Below are positions 45,231 to 53,624 of a stretch of DNA of 64,000 nt, in pieces. The DNA lies in contig NZ_LMPJ01000008.1 of NCBI RefSeq assembly GCF_001424585.1, positions 124,001 through 188,000 of the forward strand. Reading direction: 5' to 3'. The position numbers and the translations under genes were made by a program. Origin of the DNA: Chryseobacterium sp. Leaf180. Its GTDB lineage: Bacteria; Bacteroidota; Bacteroidia; Flavobacteriales; Weeksellaceae. Numbering within the stretch: position 1 is the first letter of the stretch; each line of letters begins with the position of its first letter. The notes beneath the pieces are model-generated. The model saw nothing but the letters and a program-made list of their open reading frames with translations. It was not told the DNA's origin and ran no database searches.

Positions 45231-45267
45231 AAAAAAATCCCGCAGAATTTCTCTGCGGGATTTTTTT
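45231..45267. terminator. bidirectional terminator after the DUF937 gene and bTHX
   Basis: A perfect 16-bp stem (AAAAAAATCCCGCAGA and its complement) has a 5-nt loop. Its right end overlaps the stop codon of the minus-strand bTHX gene, so it serves both. Confidence 0.88.
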
Positions 45268-45382
45268 AGCTCTTCTCCTTTTCAGAAGACTGCGTTTCTT
45301 TGGAAGCTTTTCTCAGCCTTCTCTTGCCGTAGCTTCCGTTGTTGATTTTTCCTCTTTTTGATTTTTTATCTCCTTTTCCCAT
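45266..45382 (-). CDS. small ribosomal subunit protein bTHX
   Basis: This is a 38-residue, very basic protein starting MGKGDKKSKRGKINNGSYGKRR. The block MGKGDKKxKRGKI followed by GSYGxRR is the hallmark of THX (S31-type), a small peptide that sits in the head of the 30S subunit. The usual short end is extended here by a Ser/Glu/Lys tail (KASKETQSSEKEKS). The gene is so short that automatic annotation may miss it. Its stop overlaps the shared terminator stem. Confidence 0.9.
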   Translation of the reverse strand: MGKGDKKSKRGKINNGSYGKRRLRKASKETQSSEKEKS

Positions 45383-45493
45383 AATAAATTATTTTGTTGA
45401 GTGTAATTTACGCAAAATAATTTAAAGCTACCGTTCTAAGCTGTAAATGATGAGTAAAGAAAAACTATTTTTATAATTAAATATCGTAATATG

Positions 45494-45512
45494 ATAATTA
45501 ATTATATATTTG
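45494..45512 (+). promoter_or_regulatory. promoter of the DUF2975/HTH pair with an overlapping palindrome
   Basis: TATATTTG at 45505-45512 fits the -7 consensus TAnnTTTG. The 12-bp palindrome ATAATTAATTAT (45494-45505) abuts it, a position suited to an operator for the HTH protein encoded in the same operon. The AT-rich composition makes chance palindromes common, so operator function is tentative. Confidence 0.35.
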
Positions 45513-45558
45513 CAATAAATCAAAGTAAAATTTATAAAACACTTTTATACCAGTTATC

Positions 45559-46158
45559 ATGAAAATTATCGGACGAAATTCGGCTTCTACCTACATCAGT
45601 TACGCTTTGCTTACTCTAAGTATCATTTTTTCTATCATCTACATTTACGAAATATTCGGTTTGTCTGTCCTGTATTACAACTTCAGAACCGGAAGTCACA
45701 TTCTGAACAGTTTTTTTCTTCTGAATGAAGATGTGGGCTGGTCACACAATAAATGGACAAACACGATGGATGGTCTCCTTAAATTTAAAATTTACCTACC
45801 GTTTACCTCTCAAAATCTGCTCACAGGAGTATTTGAACCAAATTTTATTTATACGAAAATCGTTTCCGGTCTGTATATCACTCTGTTTGCCTTTTTCAGT
45901 TCGAAGATTTTTAAGGAAATTTCATCACAAAAAGTTTTTAACAGAAATGCTATTGTCTGGCTTAAGAGATTCGCTTGGCTTAATATCTTTTTTACATTAA
46001 TTTTAAACTCAATCGCTGGGTTTATTAGTGCCGGTCATATTTTCGCTACAACATTCAATGGATTTTCATATCTGTTTTTCGGAATTTTAATTTTGTTCGT
46101 CACTGAGTTTTTCAAAAAAGGCTATGAACTTCAGTCTGAAAATGATTTAACCATATAA
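45559..46158 (+). CDS. DUF2975 family membrane protein
   Basis: The 199-residue protein has four TM helices (about residues 13-36, 100-122, 135-160, 165-187) with a polar loop between the first and second (WSHNKWTNTMDG). It is followed 3 nt later by a YozG-like Cro/CI regulator. DUF2975 plus such a regulator is a recurring bacterial pair in which the membrane protein may control or respond to the regulator. The signal is unknown. Confidence 0.8.
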   Translation: MKIIGRNSASTYISYALLTLSIIFSIIYIYEIFGLSVLYYNFRTGSHILNSFFLLNEDVGWSHNKWTNTMDGLLKFKIYLPFTSQNLLTGVFEPNFIYTKIVSGLYITLFAFFSSKIFKEISSQKVFNRNAIVWLKRFAWLNIFFTLILNSIAGFISAGHIFATTFNGFSYLFFGILILFVTEFFKKGYELQSENDLTI

Positions 46159-46161
46159 ACT

Positions 46162-46368
46162 ATGCCGATTATCATCAACGTAGACGTCATGCTGGCGAAA
46201 AGGAAAATGCAGTCGCAGGAACTTGCCGAGAAAATCGGGATCACGCAGGCCAACCTTTCAATCCTGAAAACCGGAAAAGCAAAAGCCGTAAAACTTTCTA
46301 CGCTGGAAGCCATTTGCGAAGTTTTGGATTGTCAGCCCGGTGACCTTCTGGAATTTAAAAAAGACTGA
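46162..46368 (+). CDS. Cro/CI-type (YozG-like) helix-turn-helix regulator
   Basis: The 68-residue DNA-binding protein has the HTH QELAEKIGITQANLSILKTGKAKAVKLSTLEAI split between two helices, then CEVLDCQPGDLLEFKKD, the typical ending of this family. It consists of the DNA-binding domain only. It begins 3 nt after the DUF2975 stop, so both are made from one mRNA and it probably regulates its own operon. Confidence 0.9.
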   Translation: MPIIINVDVMLAKRKMQSQELAEKIGITQANLSILKTGKAKAVKLSTLEAICEVLDCQPGDLLEFKKD

Positions 46369-46370
46369 AA

Positions 46371-46424
46371 ATGATCGAATTATTACTTTTCATTTTGAAA
46401 TTTGTCGCAGGAATTTTAGCTTAA
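46371..46424 (+). CDS. possible 17-residue hydrophobic peptide
   Basis: An ATG 2 nt after the HTH stop opens MIELLLFILKFVAGILA, then stop. Nearly all residues are hydrophobic and could span a membrane. It lies between the regulator and the S41 protease in the same direction. At this length it can be chance; the only support is position and composition. Confidence 0.3.
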   Translation: MIELLLFILKFVAGILA

Positions 46425-46451
46425 AAAATTAATTTTTAATAAAAAAAAACA

Positions 46452-48644
46452 ATGAAAAAACTATTTTTCATTTTAACCGTAATGATCTTTTCTAATATCT
46501 TTTCACAAAAAAAGACCGAAAATCTAAATTTTGAAAAGACCGAAAATAATCTTCCGAAAGGCTGGGAAATTATCGGTGAAGGCAAGGCGCAGGTTTCTAT
46601 TGATTCTGTTATAAAAAAAGAAGGTTCTGCAGCTTTGAAAATCGAATCCGGCGACAGTAATGGTTTTAAAGGGATTTCACTCGCACTTCCGGAAAACTAT
46701 GAAGGGAAAGAAATCAAACTTTCCGGCTACATAAAGACTGAGAATGTTACCGACGGTTTTGCCAGTTTGTGGATGAGAATCGATCCTAAAATCGCGTTTG
46801 ATAACATGCAAAATACAGATTTGAAAGGCACAACCGACTGGAAAAAATATGAAATCACCTTAAAAATGTCGCCGGAAGAAACGACTAAAATTGTTTTTGG
46901 AGCTTTGCTTGCCGGCTCGGGAACAATTTGGGTTGACGATATGAAAATTACGGTTGACGGAAAAGATATTGAAAACGCAAAAATTTTTGAAAAGAAACTG
47001 GTGAAAGCCGATCTGGATAAAGAATTTGACGGCGGTTCTAAAATCAGCAACATTGATCTGGATAAAAACAATACAGAAAACCTTAAAAATCTGGGGTTAA
47101 TCTGGGGATATCTGAAATATTATCATCCAAATATCGCTAAAGGAAATTACAACTGGGATTATGAACTTTTCAGAATTCTGCCAAAAATTAATAAAAAAAC
47201 CAAAGCTGAAAATGACAGAATTTTTATCAGCTGGATTAAAAGTCTGGGAAATTATCCGATTTCTAAAAATAAAGATGCAGATGAAAAAAACATTAAAATA
47301 AAACCGGATTTAGAGTGGATTTCCAATTCGGGGTTTTCTGATGAACTGCGCGGTTTACTGCTCAATTTAAAAAACGCAGAACGGCCGAAAACCAATTATT
47401 ATGTTGGTTTTTTTGAAGGCGTAAATAATCCTGATTTTAAAAATGAAAAAACGTACGAAAACATGCCGTATCCAGACGAAGGTTTTCGTTTGCTTTCGCT
47501 GTATCGCTACTGGAATATTATTCAGTATTATTTTCCGTACAAAAATCTGATTGAAGAAGACTGGAAAAAGGTGCTTCCGGAGTTTATTCCTAAATTTTTA
47601 AAAGCAGAAAACACGTCTGAATACACTTTGGCGACATTGGAAATCATCGCAAGAATTCATGATACTCATGCAAATGTTTGGGGAAATAATAAATACGTCA
47701 ATCAGTTTTTTGGCGAACGTTATCCACCGGTGAAAATTACTTTTGCCGAAAGTAAAGCAGTTGTGAAAGAGTATTTTAAAGAAGATCTAGGCAAAGAAAG
47801 CGGACTGCAGAAAGGCGATATTATTCTGGAAGTAAACGGTTTGACAGTTGACGAGATTATTAAAAAGCAGCTAAAGTATACGGCCGCATCGAATTATCCT
47901 ACGCAATTGAGAGAAGTCGCCCGAAATCTTTTGTGCAGCAATGATGAAAACATTAAAGTCAAATTTCTGAGAGACGGAACTGTGAAAAATACCACTGTAA
48001 AAACATATAAGTATTCTGAAATTGATGATGGGGAAGAAGAGAAAAAAAGAGAATTTTTCAGAATGCTTGATAAAAACATTGCCTATTTCTACATGGGAAG
48101 TGTTGATTCAAAAGAACTTCCTGCGGTTTTTGATAAGATGATAAACACTAAAGGTCTTGTGATCGATTTCAGAAGTTATCCCTCAGATTTTGTGGTGTAC
48201 AAATTGGGAAAACTGTTGAAACCTGACGCTTCAGATTTTGTCAAATTCACATTTACCGCTAACAGTCAGCCTGGATTATTTATTTACACCCCGATCATTA
48301 AAGTCGAAGGTTCCGGAAAAGATGCGTACAAAGGAAAGATCGCGATTTTAATAAATGAAACTACGCAAAGCAGCGCTGAATTTCACACAATGGCTTTCCG
48401 CACCGCGCCAAATGCAAAAGTTTTTGGTTCTACTACCGCTGGAGCAGATGGAAATGTTTCACGCATCACGCTTCCCGGCAATATTTCGACAATGATAAGT
48501 GGTATCGGCGTTTACTATCCTGACGGTAAAGAAACACAGAGAATCGGTATTATTCCGGATGTTGAGGTGAAACCTACCATCGAAGGCATTAAGAATGAAA
48601 GAGATGAAGTTTTGGAAAAAGCAGTGAATTGGATAAATAATTAA
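46452..48644 (+). CDS. S41 family (C-terminal processing-like) peptidase, exported
   Basis: The 730-residue protein has a signal peptide ending NIFSQ (about residue 18). An N-terminal beta-sandwich, carbohydrate-binding-like domain (about 25-180; GWEIIGEGKAQVSID, then VDDMKITVDGK), a helical middle region, a PDZ-like segment (about 445-510, LQKGDIILEVNG) and the S41 domain follow. The nucleophile is the second Ser of TTQSSAEFH, near GSTTAGADGN, with GIGVYYPDGKETQRIGIIPD after it. The catalytic Lys typical of tail-specific proteases is not evident, so tricorn-like chemistry is possible. Probably periplasmic. Confidence 0.87.
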   Translation: MKKLFFILTVMIFSNIFSQKKTENLNFEKTENNLPKGWEIIGEGKAQVSIDSVIKKEGSAALKIESGDSNGFKGISLALPENYEGKEIKLSGYIKTENVTDGFASLWMRIDPKIAFDNMQNTDLKGTTDWKKYEITLKMSPEETTKIVFGALLAGSGTIWVDDMKITVDGKDIENAKIFEKKLVKADLDKEFDGGSKISNIDLDKNNTENLKNLGLIWGYLKYYHPNIAKGNYNWDYELFRILPKINKKTKAENDRIFISWIKSLGNYPISKNKDADEKNIKIKPDLEWISNSGFSDELRGLLLNLKNAERPKTNYYVGFFEGVNNPDFKNEKTYENMPYPDEGFRLLSLYRYWNIIQYYFPYKNLIEEDWKKVLPEFIPKFLKAENTSEYTLATLEIIARIHDTHANVWGNNKYVNQFFGERYPPVKITFAESKAVVKEYFKEDLGKESGLQKGDIILEVNGLTVDEIIKKQLKYTAASNYPTQLREVARNLLCSNDENIKVKFLRDGTVKNTTVKTYKYSEIDDGEEEKKREFFRMLDKNIAYFYMGSVDSKELPAVFDKMINTKGLVIDFRSYPSDFVVYKLGKLLKPDASDFVKFTFTANSQPGLFIYTPIIKVEGSGKDAYKGKIAILINETTQSSAEFHTMAFRTAPNAKVFGSTTAGADGNVSRITLPGNISTMISGIGVYYPDGKETQRIGIIPDVEVKPTIEGIKNERDEVLEKAVNWINN

Positions 48645-48698
48645 GTTTATATTTATAAAAATCATTAGATTTGTAATGATATATCTAAAATAAATTTC

Positions 48699-49130
48699 AT
48701 GAAAAAAATATTTACCACTACACTTATCGGTGTTGTTGCTTTCGCAGGAACACTTTCTGCACAGCAGGTTTCAAAGGAGCAGAGAATCGCTATACAGTCA
48801 GATAATGTAGAAACTTTTAAAAAAGCGTTTCCGAAATCTGATTATGATAAATGCCTCAGCGTAAAAGAATCTTCTACGACGATGCTTTCTTACAGCTTAA
48901 AATTTCAGAAAAATAAAATCGCTAACTTTTTGATTGCCAACAATGCTGACGTCAATAAAGCCTGTGACGGAACGACGCCTCTTATGAACGCTGCGATGTA
49001 CGGCAACACAGATATGCTTAAAGCCCTGATAAGCAAAGGTGCCGATAAAAACAAAAAAAATAGCGAAGGCAAAACTGCGAAACAGCTGGCAACAGAAATG
49101 AAGCAGACCTCCTCAGCCGCAGCTCTGTAA
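48699..49130 (+). CDS. exported ankyrin-repeat protein
   Basis: The 143-residue protein has a signal peptide ending LSAQQ (about residue 22). About three ankyrin units follow, best seen in NKIANFLIANNADVNKACDGTTPLMNAAMYGNTDMLKALISKGADKNKKNSEGKTAKQLA. The fold mediates protein-protein contacts; the periplasmic partner is unknown. It lies 54 nt after the S41 gene and ends at its own terminator. Confidence 0.88.
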   Translation: MKKIFTTTLIGVVAFAGTLSAQQVSKEQRIAIQSDNVETFKKAFPKSDYDKCLSVKESSTTMLSYSLKFQKNKIANFLIANNADVNKACDGTTPLMNAAMYGNTDMLKALISKGADKNKKNSEGKTAKQLATEMKQTSSAAAL

Positions 49131-49149
49131 TTCTTTTCAAAAATATTTT

Positions 49150-49172
49150 AAAGCTTCCACATCGGAAGCTTT
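49150..49172 (+). terminator. terminator after the ankyrin gene
   Basis: A 9-bp stem AAAGCTTCC/GGAAGCTTT with a 5-nt loop is followed by a T-run. Confidence 0.8.
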
Positions 49173-49201
49173 TTTCATGCCCATGCTTTTCTTAAAAATC
49201 T

Positions 49202-49209
49202 TATCTTTG
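49202..49209 (+). promoter_or_regulatory. probable -7 promoter element of aspS
   Basis: TATCTTTG matches TAnnTTTG and lies 60 nt before the aspS start, just after the preceding terminator. Confidence 0.5.
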
Positions 49210-49269
49210 CACACGAAAAATCTGGCACGTAGAGGTTTGATTTCATTTTAATTTAAACATAAAAAACCA

Positions 49270-51024
49270 ATGTTTCGATCGCACACCAACGGAGAATTAT
49301 CTCTGAAAAACCTGAATGAACAAGTAACACTTTCCGGCTGGGTACAAACCATCCGCGACAAAGGTTTTATGATTTGGATAGATTTGCGCGACCGTTACGG
49401 AATCACACAATTGTTATTGGACGAGGACAGAACTTCCAAAGAACTTCTGGAAACTGCTAAGAAACTCGGCCGTGAATTTGTCATCAAAGTTGAAGGAACC
49501 GTTATCGAACGTACTTCCAAAAATCCAAAGATTGCAACGGGCGACGTAGAAATCTTAGTTGAAAACCTTATTATTTTAAATGAGTCTCAGCTTCCACCAT
49601 TCACCATAGAAGACGAAACTGACGGTGGCGAAGAACTGAGAATGAAATACAGATACCTCGACATCAGAAGAAATCCGGTAAAAGACAAATTGGTTTTCCG
49701 TCACAAAATGGCACAGAAAGTTAGAAATTATCTTTCCGAAGAAGGTTTCATCGAAGTTGAAACTCCTGTCTTAATCAAATCGACTCCGGAAGGCGCGAGA
49801 GATTTTGTTGTACCGAGCAGAATGAATCCAGGACAGTTTTACGCACTTCCACAATCGCCACAAACTTTCAAACAGTTGTTGATGGTTGGTGGAATGGATA
49901 AATATTTTCAAATCGTGAAATGTTTCCGTGACGAAGATTTGCGTGCCGACAGACAGCCGGAATTCACTCAAATCGATTGCGAAATGGCATTCGTAGAGCA
50001 GGAAGATATTATGAATGTTTTTGAAGGAATGACAAAAGTTCTCTTGAAAGACATCACCGGAAACGAATTCGGAGATTTTCCAAGAATGACTTTCGCGGAT
50101 GCGATGCAGAAATACGGAAACGACAAACCGGACATCCGTTTCGGAATGGAATTCCACGAATTAAATGATTTAACAAAAGGAAAAGATTTCAAAATATTCG
50201 ACGATGCAGAATTGGTAGTCGGAATCAATGTAGAAGGCATTGCAGAGTATACCAGAAAACAAATCGACGAATTGGTAAATTGGGTAAAACGCCCTCAAAT
50301 CGGCGCCACAGGATTGGTTTGGATCAAATTCCAAAATGATGGCGTTGTAACTTCGTCTGTCAATAAATTCTATTCGGAAGAAGATTTAAAGAAAATTACA
50401 GAAGAATTCGGCGCAAAAGCAGGAGATTTAATTTTCGTAATGTCTGGAAATGCTGACAAAGTGAGAACACAACTTTCTGCCTTGAGAATGGAATTAGGAA
50501 ACCGTCTTGGTTTAAGAAAAGGAAACGAATTTGCACCTCTTTGGGTTGTCGATTTCCCGTTGTTGGAATTTGACGAAGAAAGCGGTCGATACCACGCAAT
50601 GCACCACCCTTTCACCTCTCCAAAAACCGAAGATTTTCATTTATTAGAAACTGACCCGGGAAAAGCGAGAGCCAACGCCTACGATTTGGTTTTGAACGGA
50701 AACGAAATCGGTGGTGGTTCTATCAGAATTTTTGACAGAGATTTGCAGTCGAAAATGTTTGATCTTTTAGGTTTCTCAAAAGAAGAAGCAGAAGCGCAAT
50801 TCGGATTTTTGATGAATGCCTTCAAATACGGCGCCCCGCCTCACGGTGGTTTGGCTTTCGGATTTGACAGATTGGTAGCAATTCTTGACGGAAATGAAGT
50901 GATCAGAGATTACATCGCTTTTCCTAAGAACAATTCCGGGCGGGATGTAATGATCGATGCGCCTGCCGCAATTGCCGACGAACAGCTCGATGAACTCGAA
51001 CTGAAATTAAATTTAAAAGCATAA
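49270..51024 (+). CDS. aspS: aspartate-tRNA ligase
   Basis: The 584-residue class II synthetase has an N-terminal OB-fold anticodon domain (about 1-105; [23 protein letters not shown]), motif 2 ([18 protein letters not shown]), a GAD insertion domain (about 285-415) and motif 3 ([10 protein letters not shown]). It charges tRNA-Asp. The length is normal for the bacterial form. A terminator follows the stop. Confidence 0.97.
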   Translation: MFRSHTNGELSLKNLNEQVTLSGWVQTIRDKGFMIWIDLRDRYGITQLLLDEDRTSKELLETAKKLGREFVIKVEGTVIERTSKNPKIATGDVEILVENLIILNESQLPPFTIEDETDGGEELRMKYRYLDIRRNPVKDKLVFRHKMAQKVRNYLSEEGFIEVETPVLIKSTPEGARDFVVPSRMNPGQFYALPQSPQTFKQLLMVGGMDKYFQIVKCFRDEDLRADRQPEFTQIDCEMAFVEQEDIMNVFEGMTKVLLKDITGNEFGDFPRMTFADAMQKYGNDKPDIRFGMEFHELNDLTKGKDFKIFDDAELVVGINVEGIAEYTRKQIDELVNWVKRPQIGATGLVWIKFQNDGVVTSSVNKFYSEEDLKKITEEFGAKAGDLIFVMSGNADKVRTQLSALRMELGNRLGLRKGNEFAPLWVVDFPLLEFDEESGRYHAMHHPFTSPKTEDFHLLETDPGKARANAYDLVLNGNEIGGGSIRIFDRDLQSKMFDLLGFSKEEAEAQFGFLMNAFKYGAPPHGGLAFGFDRLVAILDGNEVIRDYIAFPKNNSGRDVMIDAPAAIADEQLDELELKLNLKA

Positions 51025-51030
51025 ATTAGA

Positions 51031-51051
51031 AGCGGAGATTTTTTCTCCGCT
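51031..51051 (+). terminator. terminator after aspS
   Basis: An 8-bp stem AGCGGAGA/TCTCCGCT with a 5-nt T loop is followed by a T-run that ends at the ATG of the next gene. Confidence 0.8.
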
Positions 51052-51057
51052 TTTTTT

Positions 51058-51582
51058 ATGAAAATATTTATTTCAACACTTACGACTTTTGGAGCTATTT
51101 TTATATTCATAGCTATTGTATTTTTGATAATGTCATTGATAAAGAAGATGACGTATTATCCTTCAAACAGGCAAGATGAAATTTCTGATAAAATTTCTGA
51201 TTGTATGTATAAGTCAGGGTTTTTCTTTTTTTGTGGTTTTGTTTGTTTTGCTCTGGCAAAAGAAATTATAAAAAAAGACTTCAAAACATCCATAAATGAA
51301 AATAAAATTATTTCTGCCCAAGTCAATGATGTTTTTTTAAGCAATGAAGATATGGAAGGTGTTTTCACTAAATTTCAGTCAACTGAAGGACGGTATATGT
51401 GCGAAAGTTATATGGGGTTTCTTGATCTTGAAAATGGTGAAACCCTACCAATTAAAATAATTAAACATTGTTATGAAAAAAACAGATTTATAATTGTTTC
51501 TAAAAAGTATAGTATTGATGCTACAATTGGTGATGTTGTCACCGATAAATTTAATTTTGCAATAACTGATTCTATAAAATAA
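51058..51582 (+). CDS. membrane protein of unknown function (174 aa)
   Basis: Two TM helices (about residues 4-28 and 50-67) are followed by a soluble domain (about 75-174; NKIISAQVNDVFLSNEDMEG, then FIIVSKKYSIDATIGD). I do not recognise it. Its ATG sits directly at the end of the aspS terminator T-run, so expression needs read-through or a promoter inside aspS. Composition looks more AT-rich than aspS, as in the next gene, hinting that the two arrived together. Confidence 0.65.
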   Translation: MKIFISTLTTFGAIFIFIAIVFLIMSLIKKMTYYPSNRQDEISDKISDCMYKSGFFFFCGFVCFALAKEIIKKDFKTSINENKIISAQVNDVFLSNEDMEGVFTKFQSTEGRYMCESYMGFLDLENGETLPIKIIKHCYEKNRFIIVSKKYSIDATIGDVVTDKFNFAITDSIK

Positions 51583-51592
51583 AACTTCCTGA

Positions 51593-52138
51593 ATGACCAA
51601 CGAAATACTCATATTCAATACTCCCAACTCAGGAGAAATTTTACAAAAGATTAATCACTATGAATTCGAACGACAATGGAAAAATAATCTCAAAAAAAAC
51701 AATAAAAATCTTTATTGGGGAGTAACATTTATTGCATTTGGAATTATTACTGTGCTTTTGAAAAATTATACTTTTTCAGGTTTCTTTTTCGGATTTTCTT
51801 TAGCCTCGGTTTCATCATATTTCAACTATCTGTCTCAATACAAAAAAATTAAAAAAACTTTTTACGATAAATTAGATCAAGAAATTTCCGATCTCAAGAC
51901 AAATTCCAATGATGTAATCTGGGAATTTACTCCGACACATTTTGGTTTCAAAAATTATAAATCAGAATATAAATTTATCTGGGAGGAAATCACTTACTGT
52001 ATTTTAGATGACCAATATCTTTATATCACAGCTTCTTCTTTTATGAATTTCATTTTAGACAAAGTCAATATTGATGAAGAAAATCTCAAAAAAACGATAT
52101 ATTATTTAGAAAGTAAGTCGCTATTAAAAGAAATCTAA
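51593..52138 (+). CDS. YcxB-like membrane protein
   Basis: The 181-residue protein has two TM helices (about residues 42-60 and 63-80) followed by a C-terminal domain (VIWEFTPTHFGFKNYKSEYKF, then WEEITYCILDDQYLYITAS) that resembles the YcxB family, whose C-terminal beta domain has this E-x-I-x-W-x-E-I layout. It starts 10 nt after the preceding unknown membrane gene. Function unknown. Confidence 0.68.
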   Translation: MTNEILIFNTPNSGEILQKINHYEFERQWKNNLKKNNKNLYWGVTFIAFGIITVLLKNYTFSGFFFGFSLASVSSYFNYLSQYKKIKKTFYDKLDQEISDLKTNSNDVIWEFTPTHFGFKNYKSEYKFIWEEITYCILDDQYLYITASSFMNFILDKVNIDEENLKKTIYYLESKSLLKEI

Positions 52139-52195
52139 TCTTAAAACATAATTTCCCACGGCACAATCATTGTATTTTCTCTAAAAAATAAAACA

Positions 52196-52981
52196 ATGAA
52201 AGCAATTTGGAACGGTGCCATTGGTTTTGGATTAGTGAATATTCCTGTAAAGATTTATTCTGCTACAGAAACCAGCAAACTGGATCTTGATATGCTGGAT
52301 AAATCTGATTTTTCGAATATTAAATTTAAAAGAGTCAACGAAAAAACAGGCAAGGAAGTAAAGTGGGCAAACATTGTAAAAGGTTTTTTGATTGATGACA
52401 AATACGTTGTTCTTGAAGATGAAGATTACGAAGCCGCAAGTCCGGAAAAGACTAAAATTCTTTCCATTGAACATTTTGTGAAAGAAGTCGAAGTTGATTC
52501 TGTATATTTCGAAACTCCCTATTTTCTTGAGCCACAAAAGAACGGTGAAAATGCATACCGGCTTTTAATAAAAGCCTTGCAGCAAACTAAGATGGTGGGC
52601 ATTGGTACATTTGTTCTCCGCGACACCGAAGCGATCGGCATGATTCGTCCTTATAATGACGATGTTCTGGTGTTAAACCGGTTGAGGTTTGATCAGGAAA
52701 TAAGAGACTACAAACAGCTGAAAATACCTGCCAAAAAATCACCGAAACCTGCAGAACTGAAGATGGCAAAAAACCTGATTGAGCAGCTGTCAGAATCTTT
52801 TGATCCTACATTTTATAAAAACACTTATTCAGAAGAGCTTCTTAAAATAATTAAGAAAAAGGCAAAAGGAAAATCTGTTAAAGTGAAGAAATCTGAACCT
52901 GCAAAACAGGGAAAAGTAATTGACCTTATGGCGCAGCTAAAAGCAAGTTTACAAAGTCCTAAATCTAAAAATGCTTCCTGA
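52196..52981 (+). CDS. ku: non-homologous end joining protein Ku
   Basis: The 261-residue bacterial Ku starts MKAIWNGAIGFGLVNIPVK, the family hallmark. KRVNEKTGKEVKWANIVKGF, then KMVGIGTFVLRDTEAIGMI and LVLNRLRFDQEIRD follow. The C-terminal Lys-rich tail (about 215-261) is the part that recruits the ligase in other bacteria. It binds DNA ends as a ring-shaped homodimer. The ligD phosphoesterase part starts 2 nt downstream. Confidence 0.96.
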   Translation: MKAIWNGAIGFGLVNIPVKIYSATETSKLDLDMLDKSDFSNIKFKRVNEKTGKEVKWANIVKGFLIDDKYVVLEDEDYEAASPEKTKILSIEHFVKEVEVDSVYFETPYFLEPQKNGENAYRLLIKALQQTKMVGIGTFVLRDTEAIGMIRPYNDDVLVLNRLRFDQEIRDYKQLKIPAKKSPKPAELKMAKNLIEQLSESFDPTFYKNTYSEELLKIIKKKAKGKSVKVKKSEPAKQGKVIDLMAQLKASLQSPKSKNAS

Positions 52982-52983
52982 TC

Positions 52984-53583
52984 ATGGCTCTTAAAGATTA
53001 CAATGACAAAAGAAAGTTCGATGAAACTACCGAACCCAAAGGAAAAACTAAAAAAAGTGATGATAAGCTCGTTTTTGTAATTCAGAGGCATGCTGCATCG
53101 CGGCTGCATTACGATTTCCGCCTGGAAATGGAAGGTGTTCTAAAAAGCTGGGCAGTTCCCAAAGGCCCATCACTTAATCCGGATGACAAACGTCTGGCGA
53201 TGATGGTGGAAGATCATCCATACGATTATAAAGATTTTGAAGGAAATATACCCGAAGGAAATTATGGTGCCGGACAGGTGGAAATCTGGGACAGTGGAAC
53301 CTATGAACCATTAGACGAGACAAGTAAGCTTTCTGATGAAAAAGAATTATTGAAAGAACTGAAAGATGGTTCTCTGAAATTTATTCTTCACGGCAAAAAA
53401 CTGAAAGGAGAATTTGCTTTGGTAAAAATGAAAAATGCCGATAACAATGCATGGCTCCTCATCAAACATAAGGACAAGTTTGCAGAAGATGAATATGATG
53501 CAGAAGAAAACGTATCACCGAAATCATTAGTTTCAAAATTTATCCAGGAAAAAAAAAGCCCAAAAAACAGCAAAAAGAAGTAA
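52984..53583 (+). CDS. ligD: LigD N-terminal part: 3'-phosphoesterase domain (5' half of a split ligD)
   Basis: The 199-residue frame holds the complete LigD 3'-phosphoesterase domain: His36, His42 and Asp44 in QRHAASRLHYDFRLE, then WAVPKGPSLNP, GNYGAGQVEIWDSG and WLLIKHKDKFA. It removes 3'-phosphates and ribonucleotides at broken ends. It ends in a Lys/Ser-rich linker that stops at 53583. That linker contains nine A (53549-53557), and the continuation lies in the -1 frame, which is open from 53499 to 55529, so this is the front of one LigD rather than a separate gene. Confidence 0.88.
   Translation: MALKDYNDKRKFDETTEPKGKTKKSDDKLVFVIQRHAASRLHYDFRLEMEGVLKSWAVPKGPSLNPDDKRLAMMVEDHPYDYKDFEGNIPEGNYGAGQVEIWDSGTYEPLDETSKLSDEKELLKELKDGSLKFILHGKKLKGEFALVKMKNADNNAWLLIKHKDKFAEDEYDAEENVSPKSLVSKFIQEKKSPKNSKKK
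53549..53557 (+). other. A9 run at the ligD frame change
   Basis: Nine A lie in the overlap of the two ligD frames. Reading one A twice (or adding one A) joins them to QEKKKPKKQQKEVIASETK and on into LVDEKKLEKF, a natural linker. In the upstream frame the run contains A AAA AAA, a slippery heptamer. It may be transcript slippage, ribosomal frameshift, a real deletion or a sequencing error. Confidence 0.7.
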
Positions 53584-53624
53584 TTGCTTCTGAAACAAAA
53601 CCGAAATTTCAGCGTTTCAATTCT

